A stretch of DNA of 64,000 nt from Actinomycetota bacterium (lineage in GTDB: Bacteria > Actinomycetota > Acidimicrobiia > Acidimicrobiales > MedAcidi-G1). This document shows, piece after piece, positions 8,910 through 16,994 of the stretch; positions within the stretch are counted from its first letter, which is position 1, and every line of letters begins with the position of its first letter. The notes beneath the pieces were generated by a model. The model worked only from the letters and a program-made list of their open reading frames with translations, ran no database searches and had not been told where the DNA came from. The translations under genes and the position numbers were made by a program. The stretch covers positions 1-64,000 of the forward strand of contig JACNLA010000015.1 in NCBI GenBank assembly GCA_014381745.1. Reading direction: 5' to 3'.

Positions 8910-9938
8910 CTATCCGCCGATCTGGGACATGGAGCGTGCCGGCCTAATGAAGTTGACCGTTCCGATTCCGTGTCCGGCCCACTTGGCCCCGACGGCCCTC
9001 TCAAACATCTCACCTATCTCGGCGTCGGCCGCCCCGCTTCGCAGCAGGCCACGCAGATCGAACTCATCCACGGCGAACAGACAGTTCCGAAACTGGCCGT
9101 CAGCGGTCAGACGGACCCGGTCGCAGGTATCGCAGAACTTCCGGGTGACGCTCGCCACGACACCGAACTCGCCGGCACCGTCCTCGTACCTGAATCGGGT
9201 CGCCGGCGCAGAGGTCCGCTCCACCGGAACGAGCGGGAACTCCTCGCCAATGATCCCGACGATCTCTTCCTGGGTGACAACAGCGCTATCGGACCATGCC
9301 TCGTCGGCATCAAGCGGCATGAACTCGATGAACCTCACAACGACCCCGTGCTCCCGGCCAAACCTGGCAAAGGAGAGAACCTCATCGTCGTTGACCCCCC
9401 TCATGACGACCACATTCACCTTGACAGGATCCAGGCCCACCTCAATGGCCCCGTCGATGCCGGCCAGCACGGCAGGCAGGCCATCGCGCAAGGTCAACTC
9501 CTCGAAGCGGTCACGCCGCAGCGAATCCAGCGACACGTTGATCCTCTTCAGGCCAGCCTCAGCCAGCGGTGCAGCCATGGTCTCGAGCGTCGCACCGTTG
9601 GTGGTGAGACACAGGTCGGCCGGAAGCCGCGACAACATGCCCACAAGGGTGGTGAGCCGCGCCCGGACCGTCGGTTCTCCACCTGTGAGGCGAATGCTCT
9701 CAACGCCGTAGTCCTCGACCAGCAGTCGGGCCACGCGTTCGATCTCCTCAAAGGTCAACAGCTCCTCGCGCGGGAGCCATTCCAGGCCCTCAGCGGGCAT
9801 GCAGTACCTGCAACGGAAGTTGCACCGGTCGGTAACCGAGATCCGCAGATCCCGGTGCACCCGCCCGAAGGAGTCAATCAGCCGGCCGCTCACAGGCCAC
9901 AGCGTAGGGCCAGACCGGGGCCTACGGGCCACCGGCAC
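8910..9938 (-). CDS. moaA: GTP 3',8-cyclase MoaA (radical SAM)
   Basis: Radical SAM enzyme that cyclises GTP in the first step of molybdenum cofactor synthesis. The N-terminal SAM cluster motif is CNFRCRYC. The C-terminal cluster motif includes CDTCDRVRL and a later RNCLF. The protein ends in the essential di-glycine (SQIGG). The listed start is a GTG at 9938, 5 bases from the moeA stop. An internal GTG at 9893 ([11 protein letters not shown]) would match the usual N-terminus better, so the first 15 residues are doubtful. It is followed by moaC and preceded by moeA, forming a compact Moco operon. Confidence 0.96.
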   Translation of the reverse strand: MPVARRPRSGPTLWPVSGRLIDSFGRVHRDLRISVTDRCNFRCRYCMPAEGLEWLPREELLTFEEIERVARLLVEDYGVESIRLTGGEPTVRARLTTLVGMLSRLPADLCLTTNGATLETMAAPLAEAGLKRINVSLDSLRRDRFEELTLRDGLPAVLAGIDGAIEVGLDPVKVNVVVMRGVNDDEVLSFARFGREHGVVVRFIEFMPLDADEAWSDSAVVTQEEIVGIIGEEFPLVPVERTSAPATRFRYEDGAGEFGVVASVTRKFCDTCDRVRLTADGQFRNCLFAVDEFDLRGLLRSGAADAEIGEMFERAVGAKWAGHGIGTVNFIRPARSMSQIGG

Positions 9939-9943
9939 CAGCC

Positions 9944-11137
9944 TCAGCGCAACAACAGGACCTCAACCGCACCGCCGTCAACAACACCGTCACCATCCGG
10001 CAGCACCGCAAGGCCATCGGCCGAGGCCATCGCCGTCAACTGATGGGACCCCTGACCTTTGACCGACGCGACCATGTAGGTGCCATCGGAGTAGTCAACA
10101 GTCACCCTGGCGAAGTGGACCTTGCCGTCAGGGTGACGATCCAGCCCCCCCTCGCTTACAGCCACCACACGCCGGCGCTCAAGATCGGTATGGCCGGACA
10201 TCGACCTCAACGCCGGTCGGGCAAAGAGTTCGAAGGAGACCATCGACGAGACCGGGTTGCCCGGCAGTCCGAACACCGGGGTTCCGTCAACAAGGCCAAA
10301 CGCCAGCGGCTTCGCAGGCCTGATCGCCACCTGCATCCAACGCATGTCGCCGATCCGGTCCAAGACGGCCTTCACGTAGTCGAAGTCGCCCATGCTGACC
10401 CCGCCAGACGTCAGGACGGCGTCGCACCCGGCCACCCCGGCCAGGATCGCACCCTCGATCGCCTCCTCGTCGTCTGACACCAGCCCCAGGTCGACCCCGA
10501 TCATCCCCGCGGCCTCAAGGAGGGCCAGCAGGGCATCGCGGTTGCTGTCACGGATCTGCCCGGGACCGGGCGTGCCCATGACCAGCTCATCTCCGGTTGA
10601 GAGAACCCCGACCCGTAGGCGCCGGTAGGTCGGCACCTGTCGACATCCGATGCTGGCGAGCACCCCGATGTGGGCTGGCCCCAGAACTGTCCCTGCAGCG
10701 AACACCTCCTGACCCGACCGAAGGTCCTCACCGGCTCCCCGGACATGGTTGCCCACCTCGACCCGAATCTCGATCGTCACGGTCGTGTCATCGGCTGAGG
10801 CCTTAGTTCGTTCAACCATGACGACGGCGTCAGCACCTGGCGGCATCGGGGCACCGGTCATAATCCGCATGGCTTCGCCGACACCGACCTCTCTGTCAGA
10901 GACCGACCCGGCTGCGAGGGTCCCGATGATGCTCAGGTCCACGGGTGCATCGGCTGTATCGGCGGCCCGCACGGCAAAGCCGTCCATGGCGGTGTTGTCA
11001 AAGGGCGGCACCGACTCAACGGCCTCTACCGGTTCGGCCAGAACCAGCCCCAGTGCCGAACGCAGGTCGACGTCGGCAGGCACGGGTGGAGGACACCTGT
11101 GGAGAACGAACGCCCTGGCTTCCTCGAGGGGGATCAC
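9944..11137 (-). CDS. moeA: Molybdopterin molybdenumtransferase MoeA / gephyrin-like Glp
   Basis: Inserts molybdate into adenylated molybdopterin. The start is set at GTG 11137 (VIPLEEARAFVL), giving 397 aa; the frame is open upstream to 11239 but that part looks non-coding. Motifs include PPFDNTAMDGFAV, RIMTGAPMPPGADAVV, the MPT-binding STGDEL, TSGGVSMGDFD, RPAKPLAFG and GLPGNPVSS. In actinobacteria one MoeA paralogue (Glp) instead works with the membrane receptor GlpR in division. The GlpR-like gene downstream makes that alternative or dual role worth considering. It lies 64 bases downstream of plsY. Confidence 0.95.
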   Translation of the reverse strand: MIPLEEARAFVLHRCPPPVPADVDLRSALGLVLAEPVEAVESVPPFDNTAMDGFAVRAADTADAPVDLSIIGTLAAGSVSDREVGVGEAMRIMTGAPMPPGADAVVMVERTKASADDTTVTIEIRVEVGNHVRGAGEDLRSGQEVFAAGTVLGPAHIGVLASIGCRQVPTYRRLRVGVLSTGDELVMGTPGPGQIRDSNRDALLALLEAAGMIGVDLGLVSDDEEAIEGAILAGVAGCDAVLTSGGVSMGDFDYVKAVLDRIGDMRWMQVAIRPAKPLAFGLVDGTPVFGLPGNPVSSMVSFELFARPALRSMSGHTDLERRRVVAVSEGGLDRHPDGKVHFARVTVDYSDGTYMVASVKGQGSHQLTAMASADGLAVLPDGDGVVDGGAVEVLLLR

Positions 11138-11201
11138 CCGGCGAGGATACCCACGAGCATGAGACCACCATCTCGGAACCGAGGGCCGACCGTGTGACCC
11201 G

Positions 11202-11798
11202 TCACGAACCCGACTTCCATGATCGCTCACCACCGGCAAGCAGGCGCCGGATGTTGGACTGGTGCCTCACGATTACCAGTGCGGTCAGACCCACCACCAC
11301 CAACGCCTCGCCAAGTGGCACGCCGCTGAAGATAATCATGGTGGCCATAGAGACCGCCATGACCATCGACGCCACCGACACCTTTCGGGTGAGCCCGGCC
11401 ACAACGAAGAAGATCAACATGCCCACGATGGTGAAGAACCCGAAGAGCACACAGGCGCCACCGCCTGCCGTGGCAACCCCCTTGCCCCCCCTCAGACGAC
11501 GTGTCGCCGGCAGTACATGGCCGAGGACCGCTGCAACCCAACAAGCCGTGGCCAGCGGCCGGCCGGCTACCGCCAGACCAGCAGCGGTTGCCACCGCCCC
11601 CTTGCCGAGATCGGCAACAAACACGGTCATGCCGGCGCGCCTCCCGGCTACCCGGAAGACGTTGGTCGCACCTGGGTTTCCGGAACCCTCACGGGTGGGA
11701 TCAAGGCCCTTACGGCCCGCCACATAGTGGGCTGAGGGAAGCATCCCGAGCGCGTAGGCGCCGGCAATCAACAGGATGTAGACGACGATCACCCCCAC
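11202..11798 (-). CDS. plsY: Acyl-phosphate:glycerol-3-phosphate acyltransferase PlsY
   Basis: Integral membrane enzyme making lysophosphatidic acid from acyl-phosphate and glycerol-3-phosphate, the first acylation in phospholipid synthesis. The 198-aa protein has the family size and about five membrane segments. Hallmarks are GSGNPGATNVFR, the active-site loop GHVLPATRRLRGGKGVAT, and RHQSNIRRLLAG. It starts at ATG 11798 and diverges from the FmdB-like gene. It may be the first gene of the minus-strand run that continues into moeA, moaA and moaC. Confidence 0.96.
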   Translation of the reverse strand: MGVIVVYILLIAGAYALGMLPSAHYVAGRKGLDPTREGSGNPGATNVFRVAGRRAGMTVFVADLGKGAVATAAGLAVAGRPLATACWVAAVLGHVLPATRRLRGGKGVATAGGGACVLFGFFTIVGMLIFFVVAGLTRKVSVASMVMAVSMATMIIFSGVPLGEALVVVGLTALVIVRHQSNIRRLLAGGERSWKSGS

Positions 11799-11928
11799 AG
11801 CATCACCCCTTCCAGCACGGTTCGTGTGGACTCAGGTAGATGCTTGCACATCCAACGGGGCCCGATCCCCCGGTAGGCTTCCTCCCCGGCTTCCCGAACC
11901 ACCCGATTACGCCAGAAACCCTCCTGCC

Positions 11929-12300
11929 ATGCCCACCTACCAGTACCGCTGCCCTGACTGCGCACACGAGTTCGAGGTACGCCAGTCCTTCAGCGACAAC
12001 CCGCTCACCTCCTGTCCCACCGAGGGATGTGCCGGCACGGTTCGCAAGGTCTTCAGCGGCGTCGGCATCTCTTTCAAAGGTGACGGCTTCTACAAGAACG
12101 ACCACGGGTCCAGCGCCGCCGGCAGGAAATCCGAGAAGAAGCCTGAGCAGAAGACCGCATCCTCCGAATCGGGCACTGGAGACTCCCAGTCGAGTTCCAA
12201 CGGCTCAAAGGACACCTCCAGCGACAAGGGTTCCAGCAACTCCAAGGACACCTCCACCGACAAGGGTTCCAAGGCCAAGGAAGCCAAGACGTCCTCCTAG
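11929..12300 (+). CDS. FmdB-family zinc-ribbon protein with disordered tail (Ruc-like)
   Basis: The reading frame is open upstream, but the ATG at 11929 (MPTYQYRCPDC) is the universal FmdB start, giving 123 aa. Cys8/Cys11 and Cys29/Cys34 form the zinc ribbon (residues 1-42), ending VFSGVGISFKGDGFY. From residue 60 on the chain is disordered and repetitive: Ser, Lys, Asp, Thr with recurring KDTSSDKGS-like units. The mycobacterial relative Rv0991c (Ruc), also encoded close to moeA, has this same architecture and is described as a redox-activated chaperone. That role here is inference; older annotations call the family a formamidase regulator. Confidence 0.88.
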   Translation: MPTYQYRCPDCAHEFEVRQSFSDNPLTSCPTEGCAGTVRKVFSGVGISFKGDGFYKNDHGSSAAGRKSEKKPEQKTASSESGTGDSQSSSNGSKDTSSDKGSSNSKDTSTDKGSKAKEAKTSS

Positions 12301-12357
12301 TCGGGTTACCGAACCGACCCACCTCCCCCATCTGACCCACCCACTCCGGGAGGAACC

Positions 12358-12777
12358 ATGGGGTACATGCTCGCCCGCCTCAGGCACTGGGCCGCCCACC
12401 ACAGGCTGGCATGGTGGAGTGGCGCCGCAGCCCTCGCCGCCCTGTCAGGGATCACGGTTCAGTCCGCCGCCGCACCCCGGGCCTGCCCGGCCGTGGTCGA
12501 GTCGTCACCGGACACCCCCGCAGGCTCACTGGTCGAAGGCGAGCGGGGCGTCGCCCTCGACAGGGGATCCGACTCGCTTCCACTCGCAGTCGGTGACCGG
12601 GTTGACCTGATAGCAGTAGACGACTTTTCACCCGACGGACGCCTCCTCGTGGCGGCAGCCCGTGTTCTGGACATCGAAAGGGACACCGTCACCGTGGCCG
12701 TGCCGATGGACGGCGTTGCCGAGCTGGCTGCTGCGAGACGTTGGGGCGACGTAGCCCTGGCGCTGGTCCCGGGTTGA
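12358..12777 (+). CDS. SAF-domain-like secreted or anchored protein (CpaB/RcpC-like)
   Basis: 139 aa, starting at ATG 12358 with a strong GGGAGGAACC site. Residues 20-38 form one hydrophobic segment. A compact beta-rich domain follows with LPLAVGDRVDLIAVDD and a valine-rich segment, the pattern seen in SAF/RcpC domains of Flp pilus assembly protein CpaB. Such small proteins recur beside FmdB genes in actinobacteria, and no pilus gene is near. The function is unknown. Confidence 0.6.
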   Translation: MGYMLARLRHWAAHHRLAWWSGAAALAALSGITVQSAAAPRACPAVVESSPDTPAGSLVEGERGVALDRGSDSLPLAVGDRVDLIAVDDFSPDGRLLVAAARVLDIERDTVTVAVPMDGVAELAAARRWGDVALALVPG

Positions 12778-12800
12778 CCCTGACCCTCCGGCGCAGTGAC

Positions 12801-13622
12801 TCAGCGAAATGATGAGGCCAGCAGCACAAGCACTCCGACCCCGACCGCCACCCGGTAGACGGCAAAGCCACCGAACCCGACGCGGGCTACAAATCGCAGC
12901 ATCCAGTGGACTGCAAACCATCCGCTGACAGCTGCGGCGAGCGTGCCCCAGATGAACGGCCCCCACCAACCTGCGGGAACCACCAGGTCCGATGCCTTGA
13001 CCAGGCCGGCCCCGGCGATGACCGGCAGGCTCATCAGGAACACCAACCTCGTAGCTGCCTCGCGTTCGATACCGACCCCACGGGCCACCGTGAGGGTTAC
13101 ACCTGAGCGCGACACGCCAGGCTGAAATGCCAGACCCTGAGCTACACCAAGCAGGAGGGCGTCGCGAAGTCGAATGTCATTGAGACCACGATCTGACGGC
13201 CGACGGTCAGCCAGGTAGAGGACAAGACCAAAGACGATCAGGCTCACGGCGACCAACCATGTGCGGTCACCGAGGTCGTCGGTGACCGCCACCACTAGCA
13301 GGCCCAGGATCCCGGTGGGAACCGCTGTGGCCGCCAGCAGCCAGGCCACCCGGGCATCGCCTGAAAGTGGCCCGCGCTTCTTCAACCAACCCATTCCAGC
13401 GGTGCCGTAGCGGATCACGTCGGAACGCAGGTACACGATCGAACCCATGAGGGTCCCCAGGTGGAGCGCCACGTCGAACGCATTCTCGAGAACATCGTCG
13501 CCACCGAAGTGGTCCCAACCGAACAGCCACGGCACGAGCGCCAGATGGCCGCTGGATGAGACGGGCAGAAACTCGGTCAGCCCCTGCACCAGGCCCAGGA
13601 TGATCGCATGCAGGGTCGACAC
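12801..13622 (-). CDS. uppP: Undecaprenyl-diphosphate phosphatase UppP/BacA
   Basis: Integral membrane phosphatase that recycles undecaprenyl pyrophosphate for cell-wall synthesis and gives bacitracin resistance. The 273-aa protein has the family length. The first catalytic motif is GLTEFLPVSSSGHL near the N-terminus and the second is PGVSRSGVTLTVARG. About eight membrane segments are visible. It lies 10 bases after the tldE stop and probably shares its transcript. Confidence 0.97.
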   Translation of the reverse strand: MSTLHAIILGLVQGLTEFLPVSSSGHLALVPWLFGWDHFGGDDVLENAFDVALHLGTLMGSIVYLRSDVIRYGTAGMGWLKKRGPLSGDARVAWLLAATAVPTGILGLLVVAVTDDLGDRTWLVAVSLIVFGLVLYLADRRPSDRGLNDIRLRDALLLGVAQGLAFQPGVSRSGVTLTVARGVGIEREAATRLVFLMSLPVIAGAGLVKASDLVVPAGWWGPFIWGTLAAAVSGWFAVHWMLRFVARVGFGGFAVYRVAVGVGVLVLLASSFR

Positions 13623-13632
13623 AGTCTGGTTC

Positions 13633-14973
13633 TCAGGTCCCGGAGATGGTGAGCTCGCCGATCACGAGGGTCACCCCTGCAGCCTTCATCGGAAGCCACT
13701 GGAGATCGCTGCCTATGGCTTCCATGTCCAGGAGCATCCGTTGAATCGTCGAGGCAATGGTGAACTCGCGTACCGGCTCAGCCAACTCGCCACCCCGAAT
13801 CCGCAGTCCTTCGGCTCCGGTGGAGAAGTCACCGCTGACCGGGTTCACACCCGAGTGGAGTCCGCTGACCCCCTGGATGAGAAGTCCATCGTCGATACCG
13901 GCAACCAACTCGGCCTGGCTGAGCTGGCCGGGCAGAAGGGAGACGGCCCGCACGCCCACCCCGGGTGTCGACGAATAGCCGCGCACAGCCGAACCGGTCG
14001 AGACGGTTCCAGCGCGGCGGGCAGTCTGGCTGTTGTGGACGAACCGGTCCAGGCGCCCACCCTCTATGAGCAGGTTTCTTCGTGTCGCAAGCCCCTCACC
14101 GTCGGTGGATGAGGCCGTGAATGCACGTGCATCGGTCGGATCGTCGATGAGCGTCACGCCGGGAGCCGCCACCTCGTCGCCGAGGCGGTCGGCGAACAGC
14201 GACCGGCCCTTCTGGACCATCTCAGCGCTGAGGGTTCCGCCCACGATTCCCAGGAACTGGGCGCTTACCCACGGATCGAGCACCACCGTCAACCTGCCCG
14301 ACGGCGGCTTCACGGCACCCAGCATGCGCGTGGCACGCTCAGCCGCATCATCGGCAGCGGTCGACATGTCCAGGTCGGCCGGGTCGCGACCCAGGGAGAA
14401 GCCAAAGCCTGTCTGGGTCTCGCCGTCCTGTTCGGCCAGGGCATAGGCCGACAAAAAGCAGCCTGTCTCGCGGCTGGTGGCCCGGATACCGGTCGTTGTT
14501 GCCACGGCCGACTCGGTGATCGAATCTGAGTACTCGGCCGACTCGATACCGGAGATGCGTTCGTCAGCGGCACGGGTCAGGCGCTCCAGCTCGAGGGCCA
14601 TGGCCACCTTGGCGTCCGTCGGGTAATCGGCCAGGGAAGCCCGGAAGAGGTCCATGTCAGCGGGCTCGACACCATCGGGCTCGGCGACCCCGCAGTACTC
14701 GTCGGGCGTGGCAAACGACAGGTTGTCGCGTGCCTCGGCCAGCGCCTCGCCCACGGCTGCCTCGTCGAGGGTTCCCGTGTAGGCAAAACCCTGCCGGTTT
14801 CCGAAAACGACCCGCACACCGACGCCACGTGACTCTGCGACGGTCAGGGATTCAACCTCGCCCTCGTAGGCGCGAACCTCGGTTTCGTGCTCGTGGACCA
14901 CAACAACCTCGAGTTGTTCGGAGCCTTCAGCCAGGCCCACCACCCTCTCCGCCAGGTCAAGAAGTTCGCCCAT
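13633..14973 (-). CDS. tldE: TldE/PmbA subunit of the TldD/TldE protease
   Basis: 446-aa partner of TldD; the heterodimer is a zinc metalloprotease that degrades or matures small peptides. It has the common TldD/PmbA fold with VESLTVAESRGVGVRVV near the N-terminus and GLHSGVNPVSGDFSTGA near the C-terminus. As expected for the E subunit, it lacks the HExxxH zinc motif. It starts one base after the tldD stop, so the two are coupled. No RiPP precursor gene was seen nearby, so a general proteolysis or maturation role is likely. Confidence 0.93.
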   Translation of the reverse strand: MGELLDLAERVVGLAEGSEQLEVVVVHEHETEVRAYEGEVESLTVAESRGVGVRVVFGNRQGFAYTGTLDEAAVGEALAEARDNLSFATPDEYCGVAEPDGVEPADMDLFRASLADYPTDAKVAMALELERLTRAADERISGIESAEYSDSITESAVATTTGIRATSRETGCFLSAYALAEQDGETQTGFGFSLGRDPADLDMSTAADDAAERATRMLGAVKPPSGRLTVVLDPWVSAQFLGIVGGTLSAEMVQKGRSLFADRLGDEVAAPGVTLIDDPTDARAFTASSTDGEGLATRRNLLIEGGRLDRFVHNSQTARRAGTVSTGSAVRGYSSTPGVGVRAVSLLPGQLSQAELVAGIDDGLLIQGVSGLHSGVNPVSGDFSTGAEGLRIRGGELAEPVREFTIASTIQRMLLDMEAIGSDLQWLPMKAAGVTLVIGELTISGT

Positions 14974-14974
14974 C

Positions 14975-16408
14975 TCAGGCCGCCGTTCCGCCGACGGTCA
15001 GCCGTGTGACCCTCAGGGTCGGTGTTCCGTCGCCGACCGGAACGCCCTGGCCGTCCTTGCCGCAGGTGCCGGGCGACCCCATGGCGAAGTCGCCTGCAAT
15101 GGCGTCAATGTCGAGGAGGGTCTGGGGGCCGTTGCCGATCAGGTTGCCGTCGCGGATCGGGTTGGTGAGGCGTCCGTCCTCGATCATGTAGGCCTCGGTC
15201 ATGCCGAACACGAAGTCCCCGGTGGCGGTGTTCACCTGTCCGCCACCCAGTTGGGCCACATACACACCGTGATCGGTGCCGGCAATGATCTCATCGGGGT
15301 CGGCGTCGCCGGAACCCAGATAGGTGTTGGTCATGCGCACCATGGGCAGGTGGCGGTACCCCTGACGGCGGCCGTTGCCGGAGCTTGGACGGCCCTCCCT
15401 GCGTGCCCTGAGGTGGTCCCACATGTAGTCGGTCAGCACCCCATCCTTGATGAGGACGTTGCGTTGCGCCGGCCTTCCCTCGTCGTCGATGGCGTAGCGG
15501 CCCCATTCACCCGGCATGGTGCCGTCGTCGATCAGGGTGACGATGGGTGCAGCTACCACCTCACCGCGCCGACCGGCGAACACAGAGGCGGACTTGGCCA
15601 CCAGGTCGGCCTCGAGGCCGTGGCCGCAGGCCTCGTGGAACAGGACCCCTCCGCCACCGGGACCGATTACGACCGGCATCTCTCCGCTGGGTGCGGGAAC
15701 TGCATCCAACTTCAACAGTGCCCTGCCTGCAGCACGGCGTGCCAGCTCTTCGACGTCGACGCTGTCAAAGACCTCGAATCCAACCGTGTGGCCGATGGAC
15801 TCCCGGCCGGTCTGCATGCCCATGTCGCCGCTGGCCACACACGACACCGAGAACAGGGTGCGAACCTGCCTGTCACCGGTAAGGAGGCCGTCGCTGTTGG
15901 CCACCTGGATCCTCCGGTGGCTGTCGGCATACCTGACCGCAACCTGGGTGATCGCTCCGTCGCTGCCCCTGGCTGCGGAGTCGGCGCGCTCGAGGAGTGC
16001 GACCTTGCGGGCCTTGGACACATCGCGGGGCATGATCTGGACCGGGCCCGGGGCAGGGCCGGACACAGCCCCAAGGGCAACCTCGCGTACGCCACCGCCA
16101 CCACCCCGGGCAGCGGACGCAGCGGCTTCGGCGGCGACCCTGAGACCGGCCGGGCTGAGGTCGGCGGTGTGGGCAAAGCCGGTCGTGTCACCTACCACCA
16201 CCCTGAGGCCAGCGCCACGGTCACGTCCGCTCGTGAGTTCCTCGACACGACCGTCGTCAAAGAGCGCCGAGATGCTGCGCCGATCCTCTACAAACACCTC
16301 GGCAAACTCGGCGCCGGTGCCCATGGCCGAGGTGAGGGCTTCTTCAAGCACGTCGGGCTCCACGATGGGCGCACCAGCGTCTGCATCACCGTTCAACTCA
16401 TGGTCCAC
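14975..16408 (-). CDS. tldD: Metalloprotease TldD
   Basis: 477-aa catalytic subunit of the TldD/TldE protease. The zinc-binding HExxxH is present as His258-Glu259...His263 in FHEACGHGLE. Other family stretches are RNVLIKDGVLTDYMWD, SSGNGRRQGYRHLPMVRM and the C-terminal GTCGKDGQGVPVGDG, followed by PTLRVTRLTVGG. It is the upstream gene of the tldD-tldE-uppP run and diverges from the thioesterase gene. Confidence 0.96.
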   Translation of the reverse strand: MDHELNGDADAGAPIVEPDVLEEALTSAMGTGAEFAEVFVEDRRSISALFDDGRVEELTSGRDRGAGLRVVVGDTTGFAHTADLSPAGLRVAAEAAASAARGGGGGVREVALGAVSGPAPGPVQIMPRDVSKARKVALLERADSAARGSDGAITQVAVRYADSHRRIQVANSDGLLTGDRQVRTLFSVSCVASGDMGMQTGRESIGHTVGFEVFDSVDVEELARRAAGRALLKLDAVPAPSGEMPVVIGPGGGGVLFHEACGHGLEADLVAKSASVFAGRRGEVVAAPIVTLIDDGTMPGEWGRYAIDDEGRPAQRNVLIKDGVLTDYMWDHLRARREGRPSSGNGRRQGYRHLPMVRMTNTYLGSGDADPDEIIAGTDHGVYVAQLGGGQVNTATGDFVFGMTEAYMIEDGRLTNPIRDGNLIGNGPQTLLDIDAIAGDFAMGSPGTCGKDGQGVPVGDGTPTLRVTRLTVGGTAA

Positions 16409-16516
16409 TGCTGCTCACCTTCTGTCTGGCCGATTGCATTGTCCGGTCGTCGGCTGTTTCGAACCGGGTTGAGGCCCGTGCCTCCCGCGGTCCGGGTGGA
16501 TGCGTATGGTACCCGT

Positions 16517-16894
16517 GTGCCTCTTACCCCGGGGTTGCGCGCAAGCGTCACCCTCACCGTCTCCGATGCCGATACGGCAATCGCCATGGGATCCGGCGAC
16601 GTGCCCGTTCTGGCCACCCCACGTCTGGTTGCCCTGTTGGAGGAGGCCTCGGTTCTGGCCCTGGTCGGACACCTCGAGACCGGCCATACCTCGGTGGGCA
16701 TGCGCGTTCACATCGACCACCTGGCCCCGACCGGCACAGGTGGAGAGGTGCTCGCCGAGGCGCTTCTCGAACAGGTCGACGGAAGGCGCCTCACCTTCTC
16801 GGCCACAGCCACGTGTGAAGGCCAGACGATCTCGACCGCCTCGATCACGAGGGTCGTGGTTGAGGCAGCACCGTTTATGGAGCAGATCGACTGA
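16517..16894 (+). CDS. FlK-like hotdog thioesterase
   Basis: 125-aa hotdog-fold protein, starting at GTG 16517 (VPLTPGLRASVTL). It resembles the fluoroacetyl-CoA thioesterase FlK family: VPVLATPRLVALLEEAS supplies the conserved Thr and Glu, and SVGMRVHIDHLAPT the conserved His, the residues that form the FlK catalytic triad. Most members of this family are not specific for fluoroacetyl-CoA; an acyl-CoA hydrolysing housekeeping role is more likely. It lies about 100 bases before dxs and diverges from tldD. Confidence 0.8.
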   Translation: MPLTPGLRASVTLTVSDADTAIAMGSGDVPVLATPRLVALLEEASVLALVGHLETGHTSVGMRVHIDHLAPTGTGGEVLAEALLEQVDGRRLTFSATATCEGQTISTASITRVVVEAAPFMEQID

Positions 16895-16994
16895 TGCACA
16901 CAGGCCCCAGGCCCGGCGCCACCCCGAATGCCGCACGCGACAGGTACCGTTGACCCGGCCCCCACCAGACACCTGACCCAACCCAGGACGGCAC

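Noticed and set aside
13633-16408. RiPP maturation locus based on tldD/tldE
   Set aside because: No small precursor ORF, cyclase or transporter lies nearby; the genes sit with uppP and look like housekeeping copies.
16517-16894. Fluoroacetate resistance gene
   Set aside because: FlK-like fold only; most FlK-family members are general thioesterases, and there is no fluorometabolite gene near.
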